Shown piece after piece: positions 39,161 through 51,264 of a DNA stretch of 64,000 bases. Made by a program: the position numbers and the translations under genes. The DNA is taken from assembly GCA_021209875.1 (NCBI GenBank), contig JAGYVD010000002.1, positions 3,720,001-3,784,000 on the forward strand, read 5' to 3'. Origin of the DNA: Rosellinia necatrix (Eukaryota > Ascomycota > Sordariomycetes > Xylariales > Xylariaceae). Under the pieces are notes generated by a model. It saw only the letters and a list, made by a program, of their open reading frames with translations, was not told where the DNA came from and searched no databases. Position 1 is the stretch's first letter; each line of letters opens with the position of its first letter.

Positions 39161-41643
39161 AACGCCCGAAAAATATCGCGGCGGTGTGTATTGCGTCTAT
39201 GTAGAACGGCGATGCGGCGTATTTAATGTTGTCGCAAGAAAGGTTATGAGGGGGCCAGGAAACAAAGCCTTCGATGGGCTATTCATACGAAGGCACGCAT
39301 ACTGGTTGAGTTTCAGTCCAACAGCATTCATATGTCGCAGTGGGCGTAGCAGCACGCCGACTGCAGAACAAGCTAACTGTAGACCAGAACCAGTCCAGTA
39401 ATCAACAACGGCCAAATATAAGCTATATAAAGCAGGCGCGGTTGGTGGACGGAGAAGGAGAAGTAAAACCCGTGGTTACGGCAAAATAAAATGCTGTATC
39501 AGCCAAGTTAGGGAGGCTTCGTGTCAATGCCGCTGTAGACCCAGCAAAGGGGGCCGATAAGCGGTCGAGAGAATGAAAACTTGTCGCTCTTAAGACCCGC
39601 CAACTTGGTGGTTTAAGGTATACCGCGATGTATTCACCGCAAGAAGGGAATGAGGGTGTGGTGGGAAACGGCGCGACTCGTCCTTGTGGCGCAACCTGGA
39701 TTGTTGATCTGCGAGTTCAGGTGGCGGACGACGACGGCGGCGATGAGACTGAGCGGGCTATTTTATCTTCGTCTTGGATGACCAGGTGTAGGCTTTGAGC
39801 ACGATGGTTGAGCAAGTAGTTAGTTGGCCGAATGGCGGGCGACGAAGCTGGTCAGGAAACCTGCTCTAGGCAATCAGTGGGCTGCAAAGGCATCTGAGAA
39901 CGATGGATGCGACGTACCTGCAAGTGACGATTACCGTGATTCATCAGCAAGCGTTCGGGTCGTCTTGGTTTCGCAACGTTGCAATGAGGGAAAAGAGCTC
40001 CGTCCTTAAAGGCTGGAAGAAGCTGGGGGGTCTGCGACACGGGGTAGTCGTTGGGCAGAAGAAGGGTTCGTGCTGTGGCGAGGAGCGAGGAGCAAAGGCA
40101 AAATGTAAAATAAAAGGGTTGGAGTTGGCCGAGAACCGCAAACATGGCAATTTTTCTCTTTCGGTAGGTACCTAGGTAGTCAATGGCCAATGCCTTTTGA
40201 GCCAGTAAAAGGACAGCAGCTAAACCCAATACAGATAGAAGCTAGGTAGTGTATTTGTCCTTGCCCTCGTACTGGCACAGGTATTCTCTTTCCAAGCTGC
40301 AGCCTTTGACTACATACTAAGTATGTACGTGCATACTACTTACCTGCCTGGGTACTTTACTTACCTCAGTACCTGCCTAGGTAGGTACTGCCAAGTGCCT
40401 ACCTAAAGCTGTGCCGTCACAATAGTAAAGGTGTTATACATTGATTCTAGCCAATGATAAGTGGACATAGTAGACAATAGAGAGGCTGATAATCCTTTTC
40501 TTGACAATTGATAAATTTTCAAGTGTGTTTCACATATATTACCTATGTTGATCTACCTACTTGTACTCTCGGGGAGGGGGGACAAACAAATGCTGTAGCG
40601 TACTACCTAGCGGTGCCTAGATAGTTGCATGATCCTGCAAAGCTAGAGGGGAGAGGAGGGGGTTGTTAGAATTGTTTGTTAGCGAATAGCAAGCCGAAGA
40701 TAGTTATAGACAGGAAACGACAGGTTGTGCTCGAGACTTGTTTTCTCATATGTGGCCTTGTTTCTGTCAACCGCTGAGCATTAATGAGACCTATTTGTCT
40801 GTAAGGGCCATCAAAGTACAATCGAAGTGATACGACTTTTTGCTAATGCGCTGAGTACCTAGGTACCTACATAGGAGTACGGTGAACAAAATCAAGATAC
40901 ACAGATCTTTGTTCAACCGTGTATTAGCATTAGATAGCCTCGAAATACTACATTACATAGTTATAGTTACTCTCATAAGTATAATCACATTTACGGGATC
41001 CGTTGCTTTGGTACCCATAAGTCGAGTGTCTGTGCACTGGGGTACCTCGTACACTACATAGATACCTAGTAGCTTAGCAATGGGGCTTCAGAGGTGTGGC
41101 CTGAGTGGTTAGGTAGCAAAAGTGGCCAAACTCACAGATGAACAAGAAAATCTGCCGACTACCTAGGTTAGGTTGCTGTGCAAATAGAAGAAACCTCTGT
41201 AATAATTACCTATACCTACTGCTACATACAACTTCGGGTATAGGTATGGTATGTTCAACGTTAGATTTACCAGCGACTGGGTATGGTGTGGGTCGCTGTA
41301 AGTGGGATGGTGACATCCTGTAATGCCCCTGGATTTGTGGGGCATCAGAAACTGGACTGGTCTGAACTGGTGACTGGCTATATAACTATACATAGGCAGA
41401 TAGATACCTAAGCGCCCGGCCTGCTTACGTAGTAGGTACCGACCTTGGTAGCCTTTGTCTTTTAGCTAAGTGCGTGATTGGTTGGCCTTGCAGTGCGAGA
41501 AAGGACCACGTCGCAGCATTGCTTCTTCTGCGCGTTATTGACAAACTATTCCCTACAAACATCAATGACGGTGCTACGAACAACACTGTTGTAGGAATCC
41601 CAACAAGCCCTGTACGAAACGAATTTCAAGGTGCATCTAAATC
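39161..41643. other. Shared upstream region of transporter and SPC1 genes
   Basis: 2.5 kb between two divergent genes. I see no coding frame with family resemblance. From about 40300 it is rich in short TACC/GGTA-type motifs with CCTAGG centres (for example 40376-40400 and 40858-40870). TGGCCTGAGTGGTTAGG at about 41097 resembles a tRNA A box but no B box follows. Confidence 0.6.
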
Positions 41644-42126
41644 ATGGCAGATCAGGTGCTCGAGCAGGTCCGGGATGTCGTTGATGGCCAAATCGTGCGT
41701 TCCTCGACTTGAATCTCTGTCATGCTCTGGCTAACTCATTTCCATACCCACAGGACTTCAAAGGCCAAAAGCTAGCCGAGATTTTAGCAACAGTACTCCT
41801 CTCTATCGTCGGGGTATGGATCCCTCTCCTCTACCGGGTTGCGTGGGCGTTCCTCTCCATGGATCAGCGCCTACGTCACGTATACGCGGAACGAATGTTA
41901 ATAGCGTCGACAGGCAATCTCCTTCCTTGTCGGCTTCTTCCTCCAAGATATCGCCCTAGCTCTCAAGATTGGTCTAGGCGGCACTGCACTGACTTTCCTC
42001 GTCATCGTCCCTCCGTGGCCTTTTTTCAACCGACACCCCATGAAATGGCTCCCCGTCAACGGATCACCAGTCCCAATTAGTCACCAAAGCATAATCATAG
42101 ACGAGAAGATGCTGGCCGAACGATGA
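41644..42126 (+). CDS. SPC1: Signal peptidase complex subunit 1 (SPC12 family)
   Basis: Exons 41644-41694, 41754-41813 and 41914-42126, giving 107 aa. Intron 1 (59 nt) has GTGCGT and CTAAC; intron 2 (100 nt) begins GTATGG. The start is MADQVLEQVRDVVDGQI, followed by DFKGQKLAE, the conserved opening of the family. Two membrane helices follow at about residues 26-46 and 52-72, with a short luminal turn, and then the conserved VPPWPFFNRHPMKWLP. The C-terminus ends IIIDEKMLAER, similar to other fungal members as I recall them. Spc1 is a small non-catalytic subunit of the ER signal peptidase complex and is thought to bind near the membrane helices of substrates. The gene converges on RBX1 with 272 bp between stop codons. 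Confidence 0.92.
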
Positions 42127-42398
42127 TTTTCTCTTGTTATTTCCCCCCTCTTCCAGAAAATCTGTAATATGGAACCGAGTAGAGGGCCCTATGCAGATAA
42201 TACACGGCAGTTATATGCCTGTCTCAAATACGAGTATACGTGACCATAGCGTCCGACCTGCCCCCTTGCCTCCAGAACGGATCATTCGTTGATTTAGGAT
42301 AGAAATCGTAGAGTGGGATTCCGGAGCCCATGGCAAATTCTGTCTCTAACGATAGATTCCATCCCCCAGTGTCTCTCGCTTTAAAGCGTAACCAGTCC

Positions 42399-42892
<494 letters not shown>

Positions 42893-44017
42893 GGCGTTGG
42901 TTTGTTTATATGATAGAGGGCGTATGGGGCTGAGGTAATCTGAATGAAGGTGCCGCGGTGCCGTGGTGACGGAGGGGCAGTCGAGGGTTTAGATGGTATT
43001 CCACGTTTGGCTGTCGGTGTTGTCGGATTGAATACTAAGCTGTGGAGGCAATATGTCACAATACGGGACCGTGTACTTCGCGGTCGGTCGAGTGGTCGGT
43101 CGAGTGCCAACAAAGAATAGAAAGGCCGAAAAGGGCACAGTGGATGGATGAAAGGTATGTAGGAAGCGAGCTTTAGTTGTGAAGTGCCCTCAAGGTTGCA
43201 AGACACCTAAGCCGGAGCCTTGCTTTAGATAAGTAGCTGTGCTGTATAGTTAGTTATGGGTAACTACTTAACTAAGTGTGGGTACCTTAGGTATCTAACC
43301 AGGTGTATATGCAGGCCGGTAGGTATGTGCAAACCTCCCCTCCCCCCCACCTTAGCCAACCCCACTAAGTTGCTTCCCTTTACAACCAGAGGTACCTACT
43401 TACCTACTCGCCACCACAAGTCTCAACAGCTCCATCGTGACTGATTCCTAAGTACTTAGGTAAGTAAGCAAGAGGCAGGTGCCTCCCTGTGACAGACCCA
43501 TACATTCCTTTGGGCATAGAGAAACAATATGTGCTTACCTGGGTGGGTATCTAGTTAATGCCTTCCTCCAGAAGTCTACCTCCTCAGGGGTTGTTGCCAG
43601 TGACAGACCAGTGACACATCAGTGAACACGGAACATCTATGGGCACCTGCTCTACAGCGCAAACACTTCCTTAAGAGTACAATCAACACTCTTCACACGT
43701 CACCGACAGCCTCTTCCGCAATCGCTGATTTGTGAGAATCGCCATTCATTTGACCCATAATCTCCCGCTATCTCCACCTGGGAATCAATCAACATTCCCT
43801 GCGCCTAACTGGTGTGACCCAGCCTCCCTCTGACAAGTCACCTCTGGCTGCGCCCACCCTCCTTCCCATCGCATCTTCCAGGTGCCCAGTTCCAGCTACC
43901 CTCCGTAACACTGGACTTGTCGAGCGCATTCTCTTCACATAATAGCCCAACCCGTGACGGTTGTCTTGCACCATTTCGCATCCTACCAATCCCTCGACTC
44001 GAGATACATGTCACCAC
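42893..44017. other. Shared upstream region of RBX1 and the PNRC-motif gene
   Basis: About 1.1 kb between divergent genes. CT-rich 5'-leader-like sequence lies on both sides, with TACCTAGG-like repeats at about 43390-43465. No other gene supported. Confidence 0.55.
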
Positions 44018-45172
44018 ATGAGAATGCCGTTCCCGCCGAGCCCGAAGAACACACCTAACCGAAGGCGGCCTGCAACAGGCCAACCTCGGAATGGTTCACA
44101 CAAGGTCTATGCATCCGAAAACGATGTTCCCTCCTATAAACCCGACGATGCCGTAAGCCCAAGCACCCCGCAGAAATCGGTGTCTGGCGGAGCTGCCGCT
44201 GCGCGAACCCAGCCGACACATCAAAAACAAAAGAATAAAGGCGGCAAGAATCGCAACCCCAAGCCCGGGCTTGCGTCACCGGGTCGTCGACAGGGTCATG
44301 AAAGCCCGTCGCTCCAGCCTCAGGAGACTTCGGCTCCCATCTTTGCAGGCTCCACGTTCCACGCATCTCCAGCGCCATCGGCGCTGCCACTGCCAAGTTT
44401 TCTGGGTCTTTCCGACGCTGACTCTCCCACCGTCAAAGCCCGCGAGTCTTCCCCTCTAACAGACTCCGATGAGGACAGCGCAGTAGACGGGCCTGTCCCA
44501 CGCCATGAAGACTCTCCACTTGAATTCATCTTCCGTGCTGACCGGGCTGAGAAGGCGCGTGTTCGTCGAGCCAGCTCGGCAAACACAGACGCTGTTACGA
44601 CCACAGCGTTTTCACCGCTACGTGATTCGTCCCGTGACGAATGTAAAACTTTTCCTCGGACGGTAGCCCACAACTCATTCCGGCACCCCATGTTTACCAA
44701 GATGGACTCCTCGCCGACTACAAACGCACTCGATGGTGGTTCTAGATTGCCTGTTGGTCCCGCGTTTTCAACTCCGTATCAAGAACGAATCCGAGCAGCC
44801 CGTTTAAACCCCAATTCAGCGCAGCCATCACTGGTGGTCAATCACATTCCAGACCCGAACTCCTCTGAAGCCCTGAAACGATATTTGTTCACAGGACAAC
44901 TCGGCCAATCTAAAATGCAAGAGCCACACCACCCTAGTCCGCCGCCACGGATGGCATATGGGGTTGCCCAACAACAACATCAACAACAACAAAATGTATA
45001 CCAAGCTTCACAGCCACCGCCTCCCGCGCCAGGGGGGCTAGTGGGCTATGCGTCTCTTTCCCAGCCAGCCTCGTCCGTTCATATGCATACCGAATCAAAC
45101 GCCCGGCCTGAGCGTATCTTAGAATTGGAGGGCGATCTCCGACGGCTACTCAAGCTCAACCCGCTGGGTTAA
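44018..45172 (+). CDS. PNRC-motif protein, probable decapping-associated (Edc1-like) disordered protein
   Basis: Single exon, 384 aa from ATG 44018 (MRMPFPPSPKNTPNRRR); the second ATG at 44024 is also possible. The open frame continues 19 codons further upstream but without an ATG. Residues 108-130 read IFAGSTFHASPAPSALPLPS followed by FLG. This matches the proline-rich PNRC-type short motif (SP-x-PS-x-LP-x-P) that in Edc1/PNRC proteins docks on the Dcp1 EVH1 domain. Around it the protein is rich in Ser, Pro, Gln and charged residues (KNKGGKNRNPKPG near 73-84; Q-rich near 320), with no folded domain. The C-terminus (RILELEGDLRRLLKLNPLG) could form a short helix. The function is inferred from the motif alone; some databases label such fungal proteins proteophosphoglycan-like. 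Confidence 0.72.
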   Translation: MRMPFPPSPKNTPNRRRPATGQPRNGSHKVYASENDVPSYKPDDAVSPSTPQKSVSGGAAAARTQPTHQKQKNKGGKNRNPKPGLASPGRRQGHESPSLQPQETSAPIFAGSTFHASPAPSALPLPSFLGLSDADSPTVKARESSPLTDSDEDSAVDGPVPRHEDSPLEFIFRADRAEKARVRRASSANTDAVTTTAFSPLRDSSRDECKTFPRTVAHNSFRHPMFTKMDSSPTTNALDGGSRLPVGPAFSTPYQERIRAARLNPNSAQPSLVVNHIPDPNSSEALKRYLFTGQLGQSKMQEPHHPSPPPRMAYGVAQQQHQQQQNVYQASQPPPPAPGGLVGYASLSQPASSVHMHTESNARPERILELEGDLRRLLKLNPLG

Positions 45173-46522
45173 TCTCACCACATCGCTGACCCGAGCCGAA
45201 ACTGATCTAGATATACTGTGGTGTTCCCGGTGTAGATCTAAAGCTCCTCCTCATCTAATATCGCGGCTATGGCTTATTTTGGCCTTGTGGCTTGCTTTTC
45301 TCCTTTTGTTTCTTTATTGACGGACTACCTACTCTTTCTCGGAACGGAGTTCTTCATGGCCGATACTCAATAGCTGAATACGGTAACACATTTCGGACAT
45401 CTACCCCTCCAACAAGGGAAGGCATACTAGGCTTCAGTTCTTGTGTTTTCAGTCGAACTTGAGTAATGTATTACGGTTCATAAGGTTCTAGGCCAGGGTG
45501 TTAAGCGTTACATGTTACATATTGCATGGAAGCGGTGGTTAGCAGAGACTTGGTCTCGGGTAGATGTCCACCGGTCGCATCCGGTATCGGGGACTATGAC
45601 CTCGTCGCACGTTAACAGCATTTGCATTTGGTTTAGGGGCGGTCTATGCGGCATGGAGGCATCACATTCGGTGTTAGGGCACAATAGGGTGATGATTCGG
45701 TTGACAATGGCCAATGCGATGGCGTTTCGATATGTATATGATCATGGAACTAGCAAGCCTGGTATTGATAGGAATACTTGAGTTCCGCTAGCCTCAGCCA
45801 AGTGGGCTGGCACCATTGGGAGCAACAGAAAACCATACAAAAACATCAAGAAAAAAAGAAAAGAAAAGAAAGAAAAGAAGGGGAAGACGAAGAAGAGGAG
45901 GAGCGGGGGAGGAAGAGGAGGAGGAGGGAGAAGAGGGGGTGAAGGTGCTAAGGGGGTAGTGGAGGGTTTTCCTTCTTTTTTTTTTTTTTTTTTTTGGTGG
46001 TATATTTGAACACTATAGTCTCAGCTTCCCTACTAGGTACAGACCATAGACGATAAGAAAACGGGCCAAATGGCCTCGCGTATCATCAATAATGTACCGT
46101 CGGCGCAAATATATTTGAGCCGCTACTAATCGCTGCTCTTGTCGGCGACGTTCATAGGTACTACATAACTAACCTGGATTGGTAGTGCGGATAAGTTACC
46201 CAGCGGAATATACAAGTAGTAGGCGTTTCAAATCGGAATATTGTTGGCTCCGAGCGTTGACAGGGAAATGAACCACAGTGCCCTGCAATGCCTTGTCCCA
46301 CGTGAGCTCGTGCGTCAGTCGCGTCCGCTAACACTACCAACGTCATCTGATAAACGTCAATTGTACAGCCACCAAGCTATCAAGGTACTACCTACCTAGG
46401 TACTTACCTAACCTTAGGCAGGCACACTACCTGCTTGCCTACTTAGCTAACTTAGCAACCATCTTAATTACCTTAATCCAGACTCCCGCTCCTTCAATTT
46501 GCACCCATATAGTTAGTTGACC
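45173..46522. other. Intergenic with purine tract and T20 run
   Basis: Between 45849 and 45947 the plus strand is almost only A and G (first A-rich, then GAGGAG-type), followed by a run of 20 T at 45976-45995. TACCTAGGTA-type motifs lie at about 46383-46445. No coding frame supported. Confidence 0.6.
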
Positions 46523-48966
46523 ATGGATGCCCATCATGACCCTTTTGACGGCGATGAGGAAGCTGCACTACGGTATGCGATTGCGTTATCACTCCAGGAT
46601 CCTGACACACCCACGCCTCCCTTAACCACCAAAAATCCCATCGAGCTAGACTCGGACGGAAGTGAGGACGATGACCTAGAAAATGGACCGAAATGTCCAC
46701 CGACGCCGAAGAAAGTAGCCCAATCGGCCAACATTGACATTCCCAAGGCAACCTCAGTATCGGCCACGCTAGCGGCATCGGCAGCATCGGCGACATCGGC
46801 GGCATCCCGCTCGCCACCAAAGCCTCCAACGGCGTCTCCGAGTGCCCAGTCCAGCGTTTTTGTAACTCTAGGACTCGACAGGAAAAGAATGGAAGAGGAA
46901 CGGCTTGCGCGGGCTACCAAGCGCAAAGCACCTCATGACGATGAACCCGCCAGGCGTCAGCCACAACGAACCAGAATTGATAGCCAACCTGATAGCACGC
47001 CACTCGCTACAGCAACTCATACGTCTACCAGTGCTGCATTCGCCCCATTACCTTACCCCAAAGGAACCGTCAAGAAAACTGTAAGCGCCTGCGCACAGAT
47101 TGTTGTCTTTGTAGTAGCCGGCTGACTCAACCACTCCAGTGGGTTTCTGGTTATGAGCGTGGAGATGATATCAAGATCGAAGAAATATTCTTGAAGGAAC
47201 AGCTTCAGCTGGCAGTGCTAAGTTCCTTTCAGTGGGATGAACAATGGCTACTGTCTAAAATTGACATACAACAAACCAAGATGGTCTGTATTGCATTTGC
47301 ATCAAACGAACATCAGAAGGAGGAAATGAGAGCCAATGTGCCAAGAGATCGTATCCGGTAGGAGTCTCTTCCTCCCTTTTTCCAGAATCCATTCCCGAGG
47401 AGCAGTTTCCTTTAGTTGTCTGCAGGGCTTACTGAGCTGCAAGACGAGCCTACCTACGCACTAGCCTCTAACGTATAATTATCTCCAGATTTTGCTTCCC
47501 TCCGATGATGCCGGTCGGTAGCATGCATTCAAAGCTCCAGCTTCTCAAATTTCCCAATTTCTTACGTATCGTTATTCCGACGGGCAATTTAGTGCCTTAT
47601 GATGTAAGTATATTGTTCTCCATCTTCGGACGCAACTCGGTAGGCTATATCGAAAATCCCACCAGGAGCTTTTGACGTTGCTGTCATAGTCACCAACGTT
47701 CGAGCTTGGAGACCGCAGTGCTGGAAATAAGCTTAACTAACCGTGGCATTTCATACAGTGGGGCGAAACAGGTGTCATGGAGAACATGGTCTTTTTGATC
47801 GACCTACCTATAACAAAAATCCCAACGGACCAACTAACTATGTTTGGTCAAGAACTCTGCTATTTTTTAAATGCATGCGGTCTCGACCAGAGTCTCGTCC
47901 ACAGCTTATCGAAATATGATTTCTCAGAGACAAGTCATTACAGATTTATTCACACTATGTGAGTAGATGATTGTTCTGCACTCGCGTCCGTTATTCACTA
48001 TAACTTACGAGGAAACAGTGGGCAGTCGCACCTCGGAGAAGAATGGCGCCGCACAGGTAAGATAACCTCTAAGCTCTTAATTCAATCCCCCCCGCTGATT
48101 ATAGTCATAGGATACTGCGGTCTTGGACGAGCCGTGCAGTCGTTGGGATTAGCAACAACATCAGAAGTTGAACTAGACTTTGTCGTAGCATCGCTCGGCT
48201 CGGTGAATAATGACCTAATATTGGCCATTTATAATGCCGCCCAAGGTTAGTTCAATCATCCGTCCGAGCTTCCCCAATCAGTTCACTTACTTGGCGTCAG
48301 GGGACGATGGATTGAGAGAGCACGAGAAGAGAACCGCCAGTGGTGGCAAGAAGAGCAATCAAAAGACAGGGTTAGGTCATCATTCGAGTAATTTTCGTAT
48401 TTACTTTCCCTCTCACGAAACCGTAAGCCAGAGCCGTGGCGGCAAACATGTAAGTCGCCGGATACAACCGAAAACATGTTTATGCGCTGACGAAGCAATG
48501 CAGTGCGGGGGTACTATATGTTTACAAGGTAAATGGTGGGATTCGCCAACATTCCCTCGAGGGTTAGTGCATGACTGCAGAAGCGTACGACCTGGTCTAT
48601 TGATGCATACCAAAATTCTCTTTGTTCGACATCCCCACCACGGAAAACTACAACCCTCTTGGGCATATCTTGGTAGCGCAAATCTCTCGGAAAGCGCATG
48701 GTGAGGCTCTCCCAATATTTTAAATCGCATGAGGCCAACTAATATCAAATTTGGGCAGGGGTCGTCTGGTTAAAGATAGGGTGTCTGGGAAGCCTAAGCT
48801 TAATTGTCGTAACTGGGAATGCGGAGTGTTGATTCCCATGAATGGCGAAACCACAAAGCTAGGGTTAGGGGCCTTTGAAGAAAGGATCCCCGTACCTATG
48901 GTCGTCCCCGGCGAGGCTTATGGTAAGACAGGCTCGAAGCGACCGTGGTTATTTCTCGAAGCTTGA
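46523..48966 (+). CDS. TDP1: Tyrosyl-DNA phosphodiesterase 1 with N-terminal ubiquitin-interacting motif
   Basis: Nine exons: 46523-47080, 47140-47357, 47489-47603, 47759-47958, 48019-48056, 48111-48245, 48301-48449, 48504-48700 and 48759-48966. They close in frame at 605 aa. Introns are 54-155 nt. The phospholipase D-superfamily fold has two HKD-type motifs: H272-x-K274 (SMHSKLQLLKF, with N292) and H506-x-K508 (MHTKILFV, with N531 in GSANLSESAWG). These are the nucleophile and acid/base histidines that remove topoisomerase I peptides and other 3' blocks from DNA. Residues 11-26, DEEAALRYAIALSLQD, fit the UIM consensus (acidic, L16, A19, S23, D26). Residues 27-180 are low-complexity. The C-terminus ends KRPWLFLEA, as in fungal homologues. 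Intron 7 (48450-48503) is 54 nt with no stop, so its retention would keep the frame. Confidence 0.94.
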
Positions 48967-51109
48967 TCCTTCACAGCATTATGCCTTACATTAAGCTACG
49001 TTGCGACACAACCGGCCGGTGTTAAGAGGGTTTGTATGCTATACTACGCCTTGTACTAATTCTGTTCACCGACGAAGACATGTAGAGAACGTCCAGACTT
49101 CGTGGGAGATTCTATTTCCAAGACGCTCTAAGGAGATGTGAGAAATTACTATGGTCTACCTCCTTATGAATAGCTCTCACTCCATTCTATAGCGTACTCT
49201 GGGGAGCTCGGATACCATGGCTCATAGCCCTGTGTAAATTAACCATTCGAAAGTTTACCCTGTGGATCGATAAATTCAGTCATATGTCATGTTTGGCATC
49301 TGCTACCTTAATATACCTACCCTAGATAGTTGACGCTTTAACACCAGTCGGTAAGCCGTCAAGGGCTAGCATTTATTCCAGCCAACTCAAAGAGCATTAG
49401 GACCCCCGTCAGCGTTATGTTAGAGCTTATTACGCTCTTGAAGCATTCGGTCATCACAAGCGACACGACGCTTCCTGAAATCCACGCTCGTCGTATTTCG
49501 GAGCGGCAATGTTCCCATAGCGGCTGCTGACGCTATGCTTCTCGCTTGGGCATACCTTCGAAATCATATTCCATGTAAAAGTTGCCCTTCGACACTCAAC
49601 AGTCGTTGTGAGTTGGTCAAAGACAGTGAATTTTCTCGCGGGAACAAAATCCCTGTACTCAACGCGGTAATATCAAAGTGCTAGGTAAGCACTATGACTG
49701 TACCCTTCGAGCCGGCCCAAGAACCATAACGTGATACCTCCAGTATACTGAATTGACCGACCAATTCATATTATTAGTAACAGCATATCTCCTTATTCCT
49801 TGAACAATCGTGTTCCAAATTGCTTCACCAGTGGCGGCGATCCATGAAGTTACCGCCTTTCCTTATATGATTCGGTGGAATCACACCATAGCACAAGTGT
49901 GACGGCCCCAACTCCTCACAGTCCCAGAATGACTTACATTATTACACAAGCAGGAGGGGTTCTCTCCTCTCCCACAGCCGCTGGCTATTATGGCTTCTAT
50001 ACACATAGACTATCGGTTGATATGGTTTCGTGACAACAAGTCTTGTTATTTATTATCGCTGACGGCAAAAAGGGTAAAACGCCATATAATAGTCCATAAC
50101 CTTTCCACCATTCCCAGGCGACACTTGTTCTCTATTTGTGCGACCGGTTTTACGTAGGAAAAATCCGATGTACCTAACTATACTACTACTGCACGAGCAG
50201 TTATCTGGTCACTCAATGTCAGGCCATCAGTATTACCACGGCAGCTGCTCGATCGACCGGCCCCTGAGGCGGGGAATGCGACATTTCATAAACCGCCGTA
50301 GTTCGCTTCAGGACAGAACAGCCTCGCTTCCGGTGGTCGAAGCTCGTTCATAGCTGTGTGACATGGTGATACCTGCGTCTCTAGAAAGGTATCAGCGGCC
50401 TAGGAGGAGTTACACCAACCGTGCCATCGGGCTTTAGCCCTAGTGACTAGTATCACTAATCGGCCCTAAGAACTAAACTTGGAATTGGCTTTATTCAAGC
50501 AAGTCTCTCGTCTACCAAGGTACCGATTCCTGTCGCCCACCACAGACCCGCACCTCAGACGGGGGGGATCGGGGGGTAGAGAACAAGGAATAGATCGGTG
50601 TTGTTGGTCGAACATGTCCTAGCATTCTCGATAAAGTTTTCTCCGATGCATCCCAGTATCAGGGATTCCCTAGTCAAAGTCTGTTGTCTAGGACGACCCC
50701 CTCACCCCCTCCCCCTTTCCCCTCTTTCCTGGAGCAATTCTTACACCCCCCCCCAGTAGTATGTGTCTTGAGGTCGCCCAAGTGTTTTTCTAGCTCTTGT
50801 ACTCACAGACATCAATAGGTTCGTCATTCCCTGCATAAAAATTGGCACGAGCCAGCTAGGATATAGTTTCGCGGCTTAGGGCCTCTTGGGCATGTCTCGT
50901 CTTTGTTTCTGAGATCAAGTACCGGGGACAGAGCCAACCCCGATATTGTAGTCTACACGAGTATGGAAGTATGGAATTCTGGGAACGAACGCATGTAAAA
51001 TGGGTACTGACAGCATACCTACCTAGGTAGATAGCCCTTAGCGCTCTAATGCGATCTATAAATTTAAAATAGAGCTACGTACCTAGTTGGGTATCTATCT
51101 ACCTTCTAA

Positions 51110-51264
51110 CCTACATACCTACCTACCTACCTACCTACCTACTTACCCACCTACCTATCTACCTATCTACCTACCTATCTACCTACCTACCTACCTGCCT
51201 GCCTACCTGCCTGCCTACCTGCCTGCCTATCTGCCTACCTGCCTACCTACCTGCCTGCTTGCCT
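51110..51264 (+). repeat. CCTA/CCTG tetranucleotide microsatellite
   Basis: About 38 imperfect tetranucleotide units (CCTA, CCTG, some CTAT interruptions). It opens a spurious frame of repeated YLPTYLP/YLPAYLP residues, which is not a gene. It is followed by the opposite-strand form (TAGGTAAGTAGGCAAG and on), making a loose inverted repeat up to about 51312. Confidence 0.85.

Noticed and set aside
41090..41130. Possible tRNA-Ser/Leu gene (TGGCCTGAGTGGTTAGG)
   Set aside because: The A box has an extra base, and no B box or cloverleaf follows. At most it is a chance match or an old relic.
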